Shown here piece after piece: positions 36,460 to 45,075 of a DNA stretch of 64,000 bases. The DNA is taken from positions 62,001-126,000 of the forward strand of contig NZ_ASXG01000072.1 of NCBI RefSeq assembly GCF_000411975.1. The letters are read 5' to 3'. Under the pieces are notes generated by a model that ran no database searches, was not told where the DNA came from, and saw only the letters and a program-made list of their open reading frames with translations. The stretch comes from Amycolatopsis orientalis DSM 43388. Lineage in GTDB: Bacteria; Actinomycetota; Actinomycetes; Mycobacteriales; Pseudonocardiaceae. Position 1 is the stretch's first letter. Every line of letters begins with the position of its first letter. Position numbers and translations under genes: made by a program.

Positions 36460-37289
36460 CCGCTGATCCAGGGCAGGTACGGCGGCAGGTCGCGGTCCAC
36501 GCGCAACGGGAACTCGGGCGGGCGTTTCTGGAAGAAGGAAGCGATGCCTTCGACCGCGTCGGGGTTCGAGCCGAGCTGGGAGATCAGCTTCGAGTCCACT
36601 TGGTGGACGTCGAAGGGGGACGGGGCCGAGGCCATCCGGTAGAGCAGCTGCCGGGTGACCGCCACGGCGACCGGAGCGGTGGTCTCAGCGATCTCCTTCG
36701 CTTTGGCTTGCGCTTGCGCGAGGACGTCGTCGGGGTCGTGGATCTGGTGGACGAGCCCGGCCTGGTGCGCTTCGCCGGGGCCGAAGAGCCGCCCGCTGAC
36801 CATCCAGTCGACGGCCGTGCCCATCCCGACGAGGCGGGGGAGGAACCACGCGGACGCGCCCTCGGGGTAGATCCCGCGGCGCGTGAAGACGAAGCCGAAC
36901 TTGGAATCGGTGGAGGCGAACCGGTAGTCGCAGGACAGCGTGATGGTGATGCCCGCGCCGACGGACGCCCCGCGCAACGCGGCGAGCACGGGTTTGTTCA
37001 TGGTGAAGATCCGCTTCGACACGCGGCCCGCGGGTTCCTGCCAGCCGTCCGGCGGGCGGTCGCCGAAGTCGAAGCCGCCGGAGGAGAGATCGGCCCCGAC
37101 GGAGAAGTCCTTGCCGGTGGTCCCGAGCACGACCGCGCGGACGTCCTCGTCGCGGTCGGCCCGGTCGAGCGCGTCGGCGAGTTCGTCGGCCATCCGGATC
37201 GTGTAGCCGTTGCGGGCTTCGGGCCGGTCGAGCAGGACGGTCGCGACCTTGGCGGCGACCTCGTAGGCGATCTCCGCGTAGGAGTCCAT
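36456..37289 (-). CDS. Enoyl-CoA hydratase/isomerase family protein
   Basis: 277 residues from ATG 37289; the longer frame overlaps the VOC gene's region. The crotonase fold shows in LLDRPEARNGYTIRMADEL, the oxyanion segment FSVGADLSSGG, AALRGASVGAGITITLSCDYRF and EGASAWFLPRLVG, where the glutamate corresponds to one of the catalytic acids. It may hydrate enoyl-CoAs or do another crotonase reaction. It is first in a two-gene unit with the ADC-like gene (ATGA overlap), implying successive steps on one compound. Confidence 0.9.
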   Translation of the reverse strand: MDSYAEIAYEVAAKVATVLLDRPEARNGYTIRMADELADALDRADRDEDVRAVVLGTTGKDFSVGADLSSGGFDFGDRPPDGWQEPAGRVSKRIFTMNKPVLAALRGASVGAGITITLSCDYRFASTDSKFGFVFTRRGIYPEGASAWFLPRLVGMGTAVDWMVSGRLFGPGEAHQAGLVHQIHDPDDVLAQAQAKAKEIAETTAPVAVAVTRQLLYRMASAPSPFDVHQVDSKLISQLGSNPDAVEGIASFFQKRPPEFPLRVDRDLPPYLPWISG

Positions 37290-37362
37290 GGGAGGACGGT
37301 AGAGCCTTGTTTTCGGGGCGTCAATAACGCTTGGACTGCTCTCGCGCGGGCATGCTCGGAGC

Positions 37363-37725
37363 ATGCTGACGGTGGGCACGGTGGTGCTGGGAGTCGAGGA
37401 CATGGAGCGCGCGGTCTCGTTTTGGGGCACGGCGCTGGGATACGTGCGGCGAGACGACGCAACGGACTTCGTCGTGCTGCAGCCTTCCGGCGGTCCGGGA
37501 CCGCGGATCGCGTTCCAGCGGAGTTCGGTGCCGGTGCAGGAGGTGCCGCGGGTGCATCTGGACCTGTACGCCGGGGACGCCGCGGACCAGGCCGCGGAGG
37601 TCGAGCGGCTGGTCGGGCTTGGCGCGCGGCGGGTCGACTGGCCGCATTACCCGAAGGATCCGGACTTCGTGGTGCTGGCGGATCCGGAAGGCAACCGGTT
37701 CTGCGTGATCGACACCTCGCGCTGA
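37363..37725 (+). CDS. VOC (glyoxalase/bleomycin-resistance fold) protein
   Basis: 120 residues. Two beta-alpha-beta-beta-beta modules typical of the vicinal oxygen chelate superfamily: VVLGVEDMERAVSFWGTALGYV at the start and HYPKDPDFVVLADPEGNRFCVID at the end. The VHLDLYAGD segment supplies a His and the DPEGN loop an acidic residue near the usual metal positions. Actinobacterial members of this kind have unknown substrates or bind small toxic molecules. It diverges from the enoyl-CoA hydratase gene over 73 bases. Confidence 0.87.
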   Translation: MLTVGTVVLGVEDMERAVSFWGTALGYVRRDDATDFVVLQPSGGPGPRIAFQRSSVPVQEVPRVHLDLYAGDAADQAAEVERLVGLGARRVDWPHYPKDPDFVVLADPEGNRFCVIDTSR

Positions 37726-37733
37726 CCCGCGGT

Positions 37734-37784
37734 CCGTGAAGGGCTCCTTGAGGGAATCAGATTCCCCCAAGGAGTCCTTCACGG
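37734..37784. repeat. Palindromic element family B, copy 1
   Basis: 25-base arms 37734-37758 and 37760-37784 pair at 23 positions around one base. It lies nine bases after the VOC gene stop, in front of the acyl-CoA operon. Its left arm and preceding bases are identical over 30 positions to copy 2 at 46292. Confidence 0.85.
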
Positions 37785-37805
37785 CACGTTGTTCGCACCA
37801 AAACA

Positions 37806-37848
37806 ATCAGGCGCGCTTGATTTTTCTCTCGCCAGGGGTCACCCTGGG
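37806..37848. promoter_or_regulatory. Candidate operator dyads before the acyl-CoA operon
   Basis: AATCAGGCGCGCTTGATT (37806-37823, one mismatched pair) and CCAGGGGTCACCCTGG (37833-37848, six-base arms) lie 41-83 bases before the operon's first start. Either suits a TetR dimer, and a TetR gene stands at the operon's far end. Confidence 0.45.
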
Positions 37849-37888
37849 TCCGCACGAGGTGGTGCGGCGGACGCAGGGAGGCGCAGGA

Positions 37889-38680
37889 ATGGCTGATCTC
37901 GCGGGGATCCTCCGGGATCTCGCGGCCGAATCGCAGGCGGTCGACGACCTGGTCGCCGGGCTGCCCGCCGAGGAGTGGGCCCGGCCCACCCCGGCGAAGG
38001 GGTGGACGATCGCGCATCAGATCGCGCATCTGGCGTGGACCGACGGCAAATCGCTGATCTCCGCGAGCCGGCCGGAGGACTGGCAGGCCGAGGTCGAAAA
38101 CCTGTTGAGCATCGGCGAAAACTACGTCGACGAGGGTGCCGAAGAAGGCGCTCAGCTGCCTCCGGGCGAGCTGCTGGCGCAGTGGCGGGCCGGACGGACT
38201 GCGCTGGCCGAGGCGCTCGCCGCGGTGCCGGAGGGGCAGAAGCTGCCGTGGTACGGCCCGCCGAGGAGTGCGGCGTCGATGGCGACCGCGCGGATGATGG
38301 AGACCTGGGCGCACGGCCAGGACATCGCCGACGCGCTCGGCGTCACGCGCGAGCCCACCGAACGGCTGTGGCACATCGCCCGGTTCGGCACACGCACGCG
38401 CGATTTCGCGTACAAACTCCACTCGCTCGCGCCGCCGGCCGAAGAGTTCCGGGTCGAGCTGGCCGCGCCGGACGGCAGCACGTGGGCGTTCGGGCCGGAG
38501 GACGCGGAGCAGCGGCTCACCGGCGGCGCGCTGGACTTCTGCCTCGTCGTGACGCAGCGGCGGCATCCGGCGGACACCGATCTCGTCGCGACCGGCGCGG
38601 AGGTCGAGGAATGGCTGGGCATCGCGCAGGCGTTCGCGGGGCCGCCCGGGGCGGGGCGCGAGCCGGGGCAGTTCGCGTGA
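37889..38680 (+). CDS. TIGR03084-family, DinB/MDMPI-like protein
   Basis: 263 residues from ATG 37889 (GGGAGG eight bases upstream). An N-terminal mycothiol-isomerase/DinB-like four-helix domain with the metal-site pattern TIAHQIAHLAWTD and METWAHGQDIADALG; the C-terminal part (about 180-255) is typical of the TIGR03084 family. The family is confined mainly to actinobacteria and is linked to acyl-CoA clusters; its reaction is unknown. It is the first gene of six, overlapping the next start by GTGA. Confidence 0.88.
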   Translation: MADLAGILRDLAAESQAVDDLVAGLPAEEWARPTPAKGWTIAHQIAHLAWTDGKSLISASRPEDWQAEVENLLSIGENYVDEGAEEGAQLPPGELLAQWRAGRTALAEALAAVPEGQKLPWYGPPRSAASMATARMMETWAHGQDIADALGVTREPTERLWHIARFGTRTRDFAYKLHSLAPPAEEFRVELAAPDGSTWAFGPEDAEQRLTGGALDFCLVVTQRRHPADTDLVATGAEVEEWLGIAQAFAGPPGAGREPGQFA

Positions 38681-40371
38681 GCGCGCCATTGCGGGTCGGG
38701 AACGCGTCCGGGTTCTACGGCGACCGGTTCTCCGCCGTGCGGGAAATGCTCACCGGCGGCCCGCTTGACGTCCTGACCGGCGACTACCTCGCCGAGCTGA
38801 CCATGCTCATCCTCGGCCGCGACCGGATGAAGGACCCGGCCCGCGGCTACGCCAAGACGTTCCTCCGGCAAATGGAGGAGAACCTCGGGCTGGCGAAGGA
38901 CAAGGGCGTCCGGATCGTCGCGAACGCGGGCGGGCTCAACCCGGCCGGGCTGGCCGACGCGCTGCGCGAGCTGGCCGCCAAGCTCGGGGTGGACGTGAAA
39001 GTCGCGCACGTCGAGGGCGACGACCTGATCGCGCGTGCGGACGAGTTCGGTTTCGAGAACCCGTTGACCGCCAACGCTTATCTCGGCGCGTGGGGCATCG
39101 CGGAATGCCTCAAGGCCGGAGCCGACGTGGTCGTGACCGGGCGGGTCACGGACGCGTCGGTGATCGTCGGACCGGCGGCGGCGCACTTCGGTTGGGCGCG
39201 CGACGACTACGACGCGCTCGCCGGCGCGGTCGCGGCGGGCCACGTCATCGAATGCGGCGCGCAGGCGACCGGCGGCAACTACTCGTTCTTCCGCGAACAG
39301 CCGATCGGCGTGCCGGGTTTCCCGATCGCGGAGATCCACGCGGATGGATCCAGCGTGATCACGAAGCATCCGGACACCGGCGGCGTGGTCAACAAGGGAA
39401 CCGTCACGGCGCAGCTGCTGTACGAGATCACCGGTGCGCGGTACGCGAATCCGGATGTGACGGCACGGTTCGACACGCTGTCGCTGTCGGACGACGGTCC
39501 GGACCGGGTGCGGATCAGCGGGGTGCGCGGGGAAGCGCCGCCGCCGACGGTGAAGGTGTGCCTCAACCGGCTCGGCGGCTTCCGGAACGAGACCACGTTC
39601 GTCCTTACTGGACTGGACATCGAGGAAAAAGCCGCGCTGGTACGGGAACAACTGGAAGGCGCGCTGGCGAAGCGTCCGCCGGCCGAGGTTCGATGGACGC
39701 TCGCCCGCACCGATCACGCGGACGCCGACACCGAGGAGCGGGCCAGTGCCCTGCTGCACGTCGCGGTGAAGGACAACGATCCGAAGGTCGCCGGGCGCGC
39801 GTTCAGCGGAGCGGCGATCGAGCTGGCGCTCGCGAGCTACCCGGGATTCCACGTCACCGCACCGCCTTCGGACGCGTCCCCGTTCGGCGTCTATTCGGCG
39901 GCCTATGTGGACGCTGCCGCGGTGCCGCACGTCGCGGTGCTGCCGGACGGGTCCAAGGTGGACATCGCGCCCGCTGTCGAGACGCTTGAGCTGTCCGAAG
40001 TGGACGAACCAGCGCTGCCGGAACCCTTGCAGACGGACCGGGTGCGGCGGGCCCCGCTCGGGCTCGTGGCCGGGGCGCGCAGCGGCGACAAGGGCGGCAA
40101 CGCGAACCTCGGCGTGTGGGTGCGGTCCGAGGAAGCGTGGCGCTGGCTCGTGCATCGGCTCACGGTCGGGGAGTTCCGCCGGCTGCTGCCGGAAACCGAA
40201 GACCTGCCGGTCACCCGGCATCTGCTGCCGAACCTGTGGGCGATGAACTTCGTGGTCGAGGGCATTCTCGGTGACGGCGTCGCGTCGCAGGCCAGGTTCG
40301 ATCCGCAGGCGAAGGCGCTCGGCGAATGGCTGCGAGCGCGCGAACTCGACGTTCCGGAGGCTCTGCTGTGA
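38677..40371 (+). CDS. AtuA-like protein (acyclic terpene utilisation family, Rv0976c type)
   Basis: 564 residues from GTG 38677, overlapping the previous stop. The AtuA/DUF1446 domain covers most of the protein: VGNASGFYGDRFSAVREML, VANAGGLNPAGLADAL, GADVVVTGRVTDASVIVGPA, ECGAQATGGNYSFF; a separate C-terminal domain begins near 455 (GLVAGARSGDKGGNANLGVW). AtuA is needed for citronellol/geraniol degradation in Pseudomonas, but its chemistry is not defined. Position and neighbours match Rv0976c in mycobacteria. Confidence 0.9.
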   Translation: MSAPLRVGNASGFYGDRFSAVREMLTGGPLDVLTGDYLAELTMLILGRDRMKDPARGYAKTFLRQMEENLGLAKDKGVRIVANAGGLNPAGLADALRELAAKLGVDVKVAHVEGDDLIARADEFGFENPLTANAYLGAWGIAECLKAGADVVVTGRVTDASVIVGPAAAHFGWARDDYDALAGAVAAGHVIECGAQATGGNYSFFREQPIGVPGFPIAEIHADGSSVITKHPDTGGVVNKGTVTAQLLYEITGARYANPDVTARFDTLSLSDDGPDRVRISGVRGEAPPPTVKVCLNRLGGFRNETTFVLTGLDIEEKAALVREQLEGALAKRPPAEVRWTLARTDHADADTEERASALLHVAVKDNDPKVAGRAFSGAAIELALASYPGFHVTAPPSDASPFGVYSAAYVDAAAVPHVAVLPDGSKVDIAPAVETLELSEVDEPALPEPLQTDRVRRAPLGLVAGARSGDKGGNANLGVWVRSEEAWRWLVHRLTVGEFRRLLPETEDLPVTRHLLPNLWAMNFVVEGILGDGVASQARFDPQAKALGEWLRARELDVPEALL

Positions 40372-41519
40372 CCGTGGATCCGTTCCGCACGCCGGAACGC
40401 ACCGAACTGCGCGCGACCGTGCGCCGGTTCGTGGAGAACGACGTGCTGCCGCACCTGGACGACTGGGAGCGGGCCGGAGAACTGCCGCGCGACCTGCATC
40501 GCAAGGCCGGCAAGCTGGGCCTGCTCGGGGTCGCGTTCCCCGAATCCGCGGGCGGCGGCGACGGCAATTACCTCGACGCGCTCGTGGTCGCCGAGGAAAT
40601 GCACTACGCGGGCGGGTCCGGCGGGCTCTTCGCTTCTCTGTTCACCTGCGGGATCGCGGTGCCGCACATCGTCGAGGCCGGCGATCCGGTGCAGATCGAA
40701 CGCTGGGTGCGGCCGACGCTCGAAGGCGAGAAGATCGGTTCGCTGGCCGTCACCGAACCGGACGGCGGCTCGGACGTCGCCGGGATCCGCACCACCGCGG
40801 TGCGCGAGGGCGACGAGTATGTGCTCAACGGGGCCAAGACGTTCATCACCTCCGGATGCCGCGCGGACTTCGTGACCACTGTGGTCCGAACCGGCGAGCC
40901 AGGCGCGCACGGGCTTTCGCTGATCGTGGTCGAGCGTGGGACGCCTGGATTCACGGTGTCGCGCAAGCTGGAGAAGATGGGCTGGGCCGCGTCGGACACC
41001 GCGGAGCTGTCTTATGCGGACGTTCGAGTGCCGGCGGAGAACTTGGTCGGCGCGGAGAACAGCGGATTCGCACAGGTAGCCACGCAGTTCGTCACCGAAC
41101 GGCTTTCGCTGGCGGTGCAAGCATATGCGCACGCACAGCGAGCACTCGATCTGACGCTGGACTGGTGCCGGATGCGCGAGACGTTCGGGCGTCCGCTGAT
41201 CTCGCGGCAGCTGGTGCAGCACAAGCTCACCGAGATGGCCTGCAAGGTCGATGTCGCCCGGACCTACACCCGGCAGATCGCGCTCCGGCACGTTTCCGGC
41301 GAAGAAGTGATCGCCGAGGCGTGCTTCGCGAAGAATACCGCGGTGCAGACCGCCGAATGGGTCGTGAACGAGGCGGTGCAGCTGCACGGCGGGCTCGGCT
41401 ACATGCGCGAGTCCGAAGTGGAACGGCACTACCGCGACGTCCGCATTCTCGGCATCGGCGGCGGCACCACCGAAATCCTGACCGGACTGGCCGCGAAGCG
41501 ATTGGGATACACCGCATGA
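40368..41519 (+). CDS. Acyl-CoA dehydrogenase (FadE13-like)
   Basis: 383 residues from GTG 40368, overlapping the AtuA-like stop. The three-part acyl-CoA dehydrogenase layout is complete: an N-terminal helical domain, a beta domain with the FAD/substrate motif LAVTEPDGGSDVAGI, and a C-terminal helical domain ending in AVQLHGGLGYMRESEVERHYRDVRILGIGGGTTEI. It oxidises an acyl-CoA to the enoyl-CoA using FAD. In mycobacteria the matching gene (fadE13) also sits between the AtuA-like gene and accD2. Confidence 0.93.
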   Translation: MTVDPFRTPERTELRATVRRFVENDVLPHLDDWERAGELPRDLHRKAGKLGLLGVAFPESAGGGDGNYLDALVVAEEMHYAGGSGGLFASLFTCGIAVPHIVEAGDPVQIERWVRPTLEGEKIGSLAVTEPDGGSDVAGIRTTAVREGDEYVLNGAKTFITSGCRADFVTTVVRTGEPGAHGLSLIVVERGTPGFTVSRKLEKMGWAASDTAELSYADVRVPAENLVGAENSGFAQVATQFVTERLSLAVQAYAHAQRALDLTLDWCRMRETFGRPLISRQLVQHKLTEMACKVDVARTYTRQIALRHVSGEEVIAEACFAKNTAVQTAEWVVNEAVQLHGGLGYMRESEVERHYRDVRILGIGGGTTEILTGLAAKRLGYTA

Positions 41520-43117
41520 CCACTATCAGGTCCACAGTGGACACCCGGGCCGACGAGTTCGCCGCGAACCGCGAGGCGATGCTGGAGAAGCTCGCGGAGA
41601 TCGACGCCGAACACGCCAAGGCGGTCGCCGGCGGCGGGGAGAAGTACGTCGAACGCCACCGCAAGCGCGGCAAACTGCTGGCGCGCGAGCGGATCGAACT
41701 GCTCCTGGACGAGGATTCCCCGTTCCTGGAGCTGTCGCCGCTGGCCGCGTGGGGCTCGGACTACCGGGTCGGCGCGAGCGTGATCACCGGGATCGGCGTG
41801 GTGGAAGGCGTCGAATGCCTGATCTCGGCCAGCGACCCGACGGTCAAGGGCGGCGCGAGCAACCCGTGGACGACCAAGAAGTCGTTCCGGGCGGCGGACA
41901 TCGCGGCGCAGAACCGGCTGCCGGTGATCAACCTGGTGGAATCCGGCGGTGCCGATCTTCCGACGCAGAAGGAGATCTTCATCCCCGGCGGCCGGATCTT
42001 CCGGGATCTGACGCGGTCCTCGGCGGCGAAGGTTCCGACCGTCGCGCTGGTGTTCGGCAACTCGACCGCGGGCGGGGCGTACCTGCCGGGCATGTCCGAT
42101 TACGTCGTGATGGTCAAGGAACGCGCCAAGGTTTTCCTCGGCGGGCCGCCGCTGGTCAAAATGGCGACCGGCGAGGAATCCGACGACGAATCCCTCGGCG
42201 GCGCGGAAATGCACGCCCGCACCTCCGGGCTCGCCGACTACCTCGCGGTCGACGAGGAGGACGCGATCCGGCTAGGCCGCGGCATCATCAAGCGGCTCAA
42301 CTGGACCAAGCAGGGCCCGGCCCCCGAACCGGACTACGCCGAGCCGTTGTTCGACGCCGAAGACCTGCTCGGCATCGTGCCGACCGACCTGAAGATCCCG
42401 TTCGACCCGCGCGAGGTGATCGCGCGCGTCGTGGACGGTTCGGACTTCGACGAGTTCAAGCCGCTGTACGGGCCGAGCCTGGTCACCGGCTGGGCGAGCA
42501 TCCACGGCTATCCGGTGGGGATCCTGGCCAACGCGCAGGGCGTGCTGTTCGGCGAGGAATCGCAGAAGGCCGCGCAGTTCATCCAGCTGGCCAACCAGAT
42601 CGACACCCCGCTGGTGTTCCTGCACAACACGACCGGCTACATGGTCGGCAAGGAATACGAACAGAGCGGCATCATCAAACACGGCGCGCTGATGATCAAC
42701 GCGGTGTCGAATTCGAAGGTGCCGCACCTGTCCGTCCTCATGGGAGCGTCCTACGGGGCCGGGCACTACGGGATGTGCGGCCGGGCCTACGATCCGCGGT
42801 TCCTGTTCGCCTGGCCGAGCGCGAAGTCCGCGGTGATGGGGCCGGCCCAGCTGGCCGGTGTGCTGTCCATTGTGGCCCGCGCCGCGGCGGCGAGCCGAGG
42901 CCAGGAATACAGCGAGGAAAATGACGCCGCGATGCGCGCCATGGTGGAAAACCAGATCGAGGCGGAATCGATGCCGATGTTCCTCTCCGGCATGCTTTAC
43001 GACGACGGCATCATCGACCCGCGCGACACCCGCACGGTGCTCGGGCTGAGCCTGTCGGCGATCCACAACGGACCAGTCAACGGCGTCGAAGGCGGCTTCG
43101 GCGTCTTCCGGATGTGA
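41516..43117 (+). CDS. accD2: Acyl-CoA carboxylase carboxyltransferase subunit (AccD2-like)
   Basis: 533 residues, ATGA overlap with the dehydrogenase. Both carboxyltransferase halves are present: the N half (LVESGGADLPTQKEIF, NSTAGGAYLPGMSDYV) and the C half (NTTGYMVGKEYEQSG, MGASYGAGHYGMCGRAYDPRF). These resemble 3-methylcrotonyl- and geranyl-CoA carboxylase beta subunits more than propionyl-CoA carboxylase. It moves the carboxyl group from biotin to the acyl-CoA. The partner subunit is encoded next, after six bases. Confidence 0.93.
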   Translation: MTTIRSTVDTRADEFAANREAMLEKLAEIDAEHAKAVAGGGEKYVERHRKRGKLLARERIELLLDEDSPFLELSPLAAWGSDYRVGASVITGIGVVEGVECLISASDPTVKGGASNPWTTKKSFRAADIAAQNRLPVINLVESGGADLPTQKEIFIPGGRIFRDLTRSSAAKVPTVALVFGNSTAGGAYLPGMSDYVVMVKERAKVFLGGPPLVKMATGEESDDESLGGAEMHARTSGLADYLAVDEEDAIRLGRGIIKRLNWTKQGPAPEPDYAEPLFDAEDLLGIVPTDLKIPFDPREVIARVVDGSDFDEFKPLYGPSLVTGWASIHGYPVGILANAQGVLFGEESQKAAQFIQLANQIDTPLVFLHNTTGYMVGKEYEQSGIIKHGALMINAVSNSKVPHLSVLMGASYGAGHYGMCGRAYDPRFLFAWPSAKSAVMGPAQLAGVLSIVARAAAASRGQEYSEENDAAMRAMVENQIEAESMPMFLSGMLYDDGIIDPRDTRTVLGLSLSAIHNGPVNGVEGGFGVFRM

Positions 43118-43122
43118 GGGCC

Positions 43123-45075
43123 ATGATCCAGAATCTGCTGGTCGCCAACCGGGGCGAAATCGCCCGCCGGGTGTTCCGCAGCTGCCGGGACGCCGGAATC
43201 GGCACGGTCGCGGTGTTCTCCGACGCGGACGCCGACGCCCCGCACGCGCGGGAAGCCGACGTCGCCGTCCGGCTGCCGGGCAACGCGCCGGGCGAGACGT
43301 ACCTGCGGGCCGAACTGATCGTCAAAGCCGCGGCGGACGCAGGGGCCGACGCGATCCACCCCGGATACGGCTTCCTGTCCGAAAACGCCGGGTTTGCCCG
43401 CGCGGTGCTCGACGCCGGGCTGACCTGGGTCGGCCCGCCCCCGGCGGCGATCGAAACGATGGGCTCCAAAGTGGAGTCGAAACGGCTGATGGCCGCGGCC
43501 GGAGTTCCAGTGCTGTCCGAATTGGACCCGGCGTCGGTGACCGAAGCCGATCTTCCGTTGCTGGTCAAGGCCTCCGCTGGCGGCGGCGGGCGCGGAATGC
43601 GCGTCGTCCGGTCGCTCGACGAGTTGTCGGAAGCCGTCGAGAGCGCTCGGGCGGAAGCTGGCTCGGCGTTCGGCGACCCGACGGTGTTCTGCGAGCGGTA
43701 CCTCGAAACCGGACGGCACATCGAGGTCCAGGTGCTCGCCGACTCGCACGGCACGGTCTGGGCGGTGGGGGAGCGGGAGTGCTCCATCCAGCGTCGGCAC
43801 CAGAAGGTGGTCGAGGAAGCGCCATCGCCCTTTGTGGACGAAGCGATGCGCACCGAGCTGTTCGACGCGGCGCGCAAGGCCGCGCAGGCGATCGACTACG
43901 TCGGCGCGGGAACCGTCGAGTTCCTGGCCGGTCCGGACGGCCGGTTCTACTTCCTCGAGATGAACACGCGGCTGCAGGTCGAGCATCCGGTGACGGAGAA
44001 CGTCACCGGGCTGGATCTGGTGGCGTTGCAGCTTTCGGTGGCCGAAGGCGCTCGATTGCCTGCCGAACCGCCTGCGGCCAAGGGACATTCGATCGAGGTC
44101 CGCCTGTATGCGGAAGATCCGTCGGCCGGCTGGCAACCGCAGAGCGGGACGCTGCATGCCTTCGAAGTGTCCGGAGTGGACCGAGAATTCACTCCTGGAT
44201 CCGGACTGCGGCTGGACTCCGGGGTCGAGTCCGGTTCGGTGATCGGCGTGCATTACGACCCGATGCTGGCGAAGGTCATCACGTGGGCGCCCACGCGGGC
44301 GGAAGCCGCGCGCCGGCTCGCCAGCGCCTTGGCGGGCGCGAAGATCCACGGTGTGGTGACCAACCGCGACCTGCTGGTCCGGATCCTGCGCCACGACGCT
44401 TTCCTCGCCGGGGAAACGGATACCGCGTTCTTCGACCGGCACGGACTGGACGCTTTGGCCGCGCCGCTGGCCACTGTGGACACCGAACGCTGGTCCGCCC
44501 TGGCCGCGGCACTGGCCGACGCCGCGGCGAACCGGGCCAATGCCACCACTCTGGGGCGGCTGCCCAGCGGCTGGCGCAACGTCCGCTCCGCCGGTCAACG
44601 CAAGGTGTTCGCCAAGGGCGACAATCGGTACGAGGTCGTCTACTCGCTGACCCGCGACGGGCTGCGCGCCGAGGGCTACGATGATGTCAGCCTGGTCTCC
44701 GCCGCGGCGGACCAGGTGGTCCTCGACATCGCCGGAGTGCGCCGGACCTTCGCGGTCGCGCGGCACGACTCGATGTCCTATGTGGATTCGCCGCTGGGTT
44801 CGGTGGCGCTGACCGCCGAACCGCGGTTCGCCGATCCTGATGCGGCACTGGCTGCGGGGTCGCTGCTCGCGCCGATGCCGGGCACGGTCGTGCGGCTCGC
44901 GGTGTCCGCTGGGGACACAGTGCAGGCGGGCGATCCGTTGCTGTGGCTGGAAGCGATGAAGATGGAACACCGGATCTCGGCCCCGGCGGACGGCGTGGTC
45001 GCCGAACTGCCGGTCGAGGTCGGGCAACAGGTCGAGGTAGGCGCGGTGCTGGCTGTGGTGGGAGAGACCGAATGA
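43123..45075 (+). CDS. accA2: Biotin carboxylase / biotin carrier subunit (AccA2-like)
   Basis: 650 residues from ATG 43123; GTG 43114 overlapping the accD stop is the alternative. Biotin carboxylase domain about 1-445 (NLLVANRGEIARRV, KASAGGGGRGMR, FLEMNTRLQVEHPVTE), a BT-like linker, and a C-terminal biotinyl domain with K613 in LEAMKMEH. It carboxylates its own biotin with ATP and bicarbonate. Together with AccD it forms an acyl-CoA carboxylase of the methylcrotonyl/geranyl type. It overlaps the following dehydrogenase start (ATGA). Confidence 0.95.
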   Translation: MIQNLLVANRGEIARRVFRSCRDAGIGTVAVFSDADADAPHAREADVAVRLPGNAPGETYLRAELIVKAAADAGADAIHPGYGFLSENAGFARAVLDAGLTWVGPPPAAIETMGSKVESKRLMAAAGVPVLSELDPASVTEADLPLLVKASAGGGGRGMRVVRSLDELSEAVESARAEAGSAFGDPTVFCERYLETGRHIEVQVLADSHGTVWAVGERECSIQRRHQKVVEEAPSPFVDEAMRTELFDAARKAAQAIDYVGAGTVEFLAGPDGRFYFLEMNTRLQVEHPVTENVTGLDLVALQLSVAEGARLPAEPPAAKGHSIEVRLYAEDPSAGWQPQSGTLHAFEVSGVDREFTPGSGLRLDSGVESGSVIGVHYDPMLAKVITWAPTRAEAARRLASALAGAKIHGVVTNRDLLVRILRHDAFLAGETDTAFFDRHGLDALAAPLATVDTERWSALAAALADAAANRANATTLGRLPSGWRNVRSAGQRKVFAKGDNRYEVVYSLTRDGLRAEGYDDVSLVSAAADQVVLDIAGVRRTFAVARHDSMSYVDSPLGSVALTAEPRFADPDAALAAGSLLAPMPGTVVRLAVSAGDTVQAGDPLLWLEAMKMEHRISAPADGVVAELPVEVGQQVEVGAVLAVVGETE

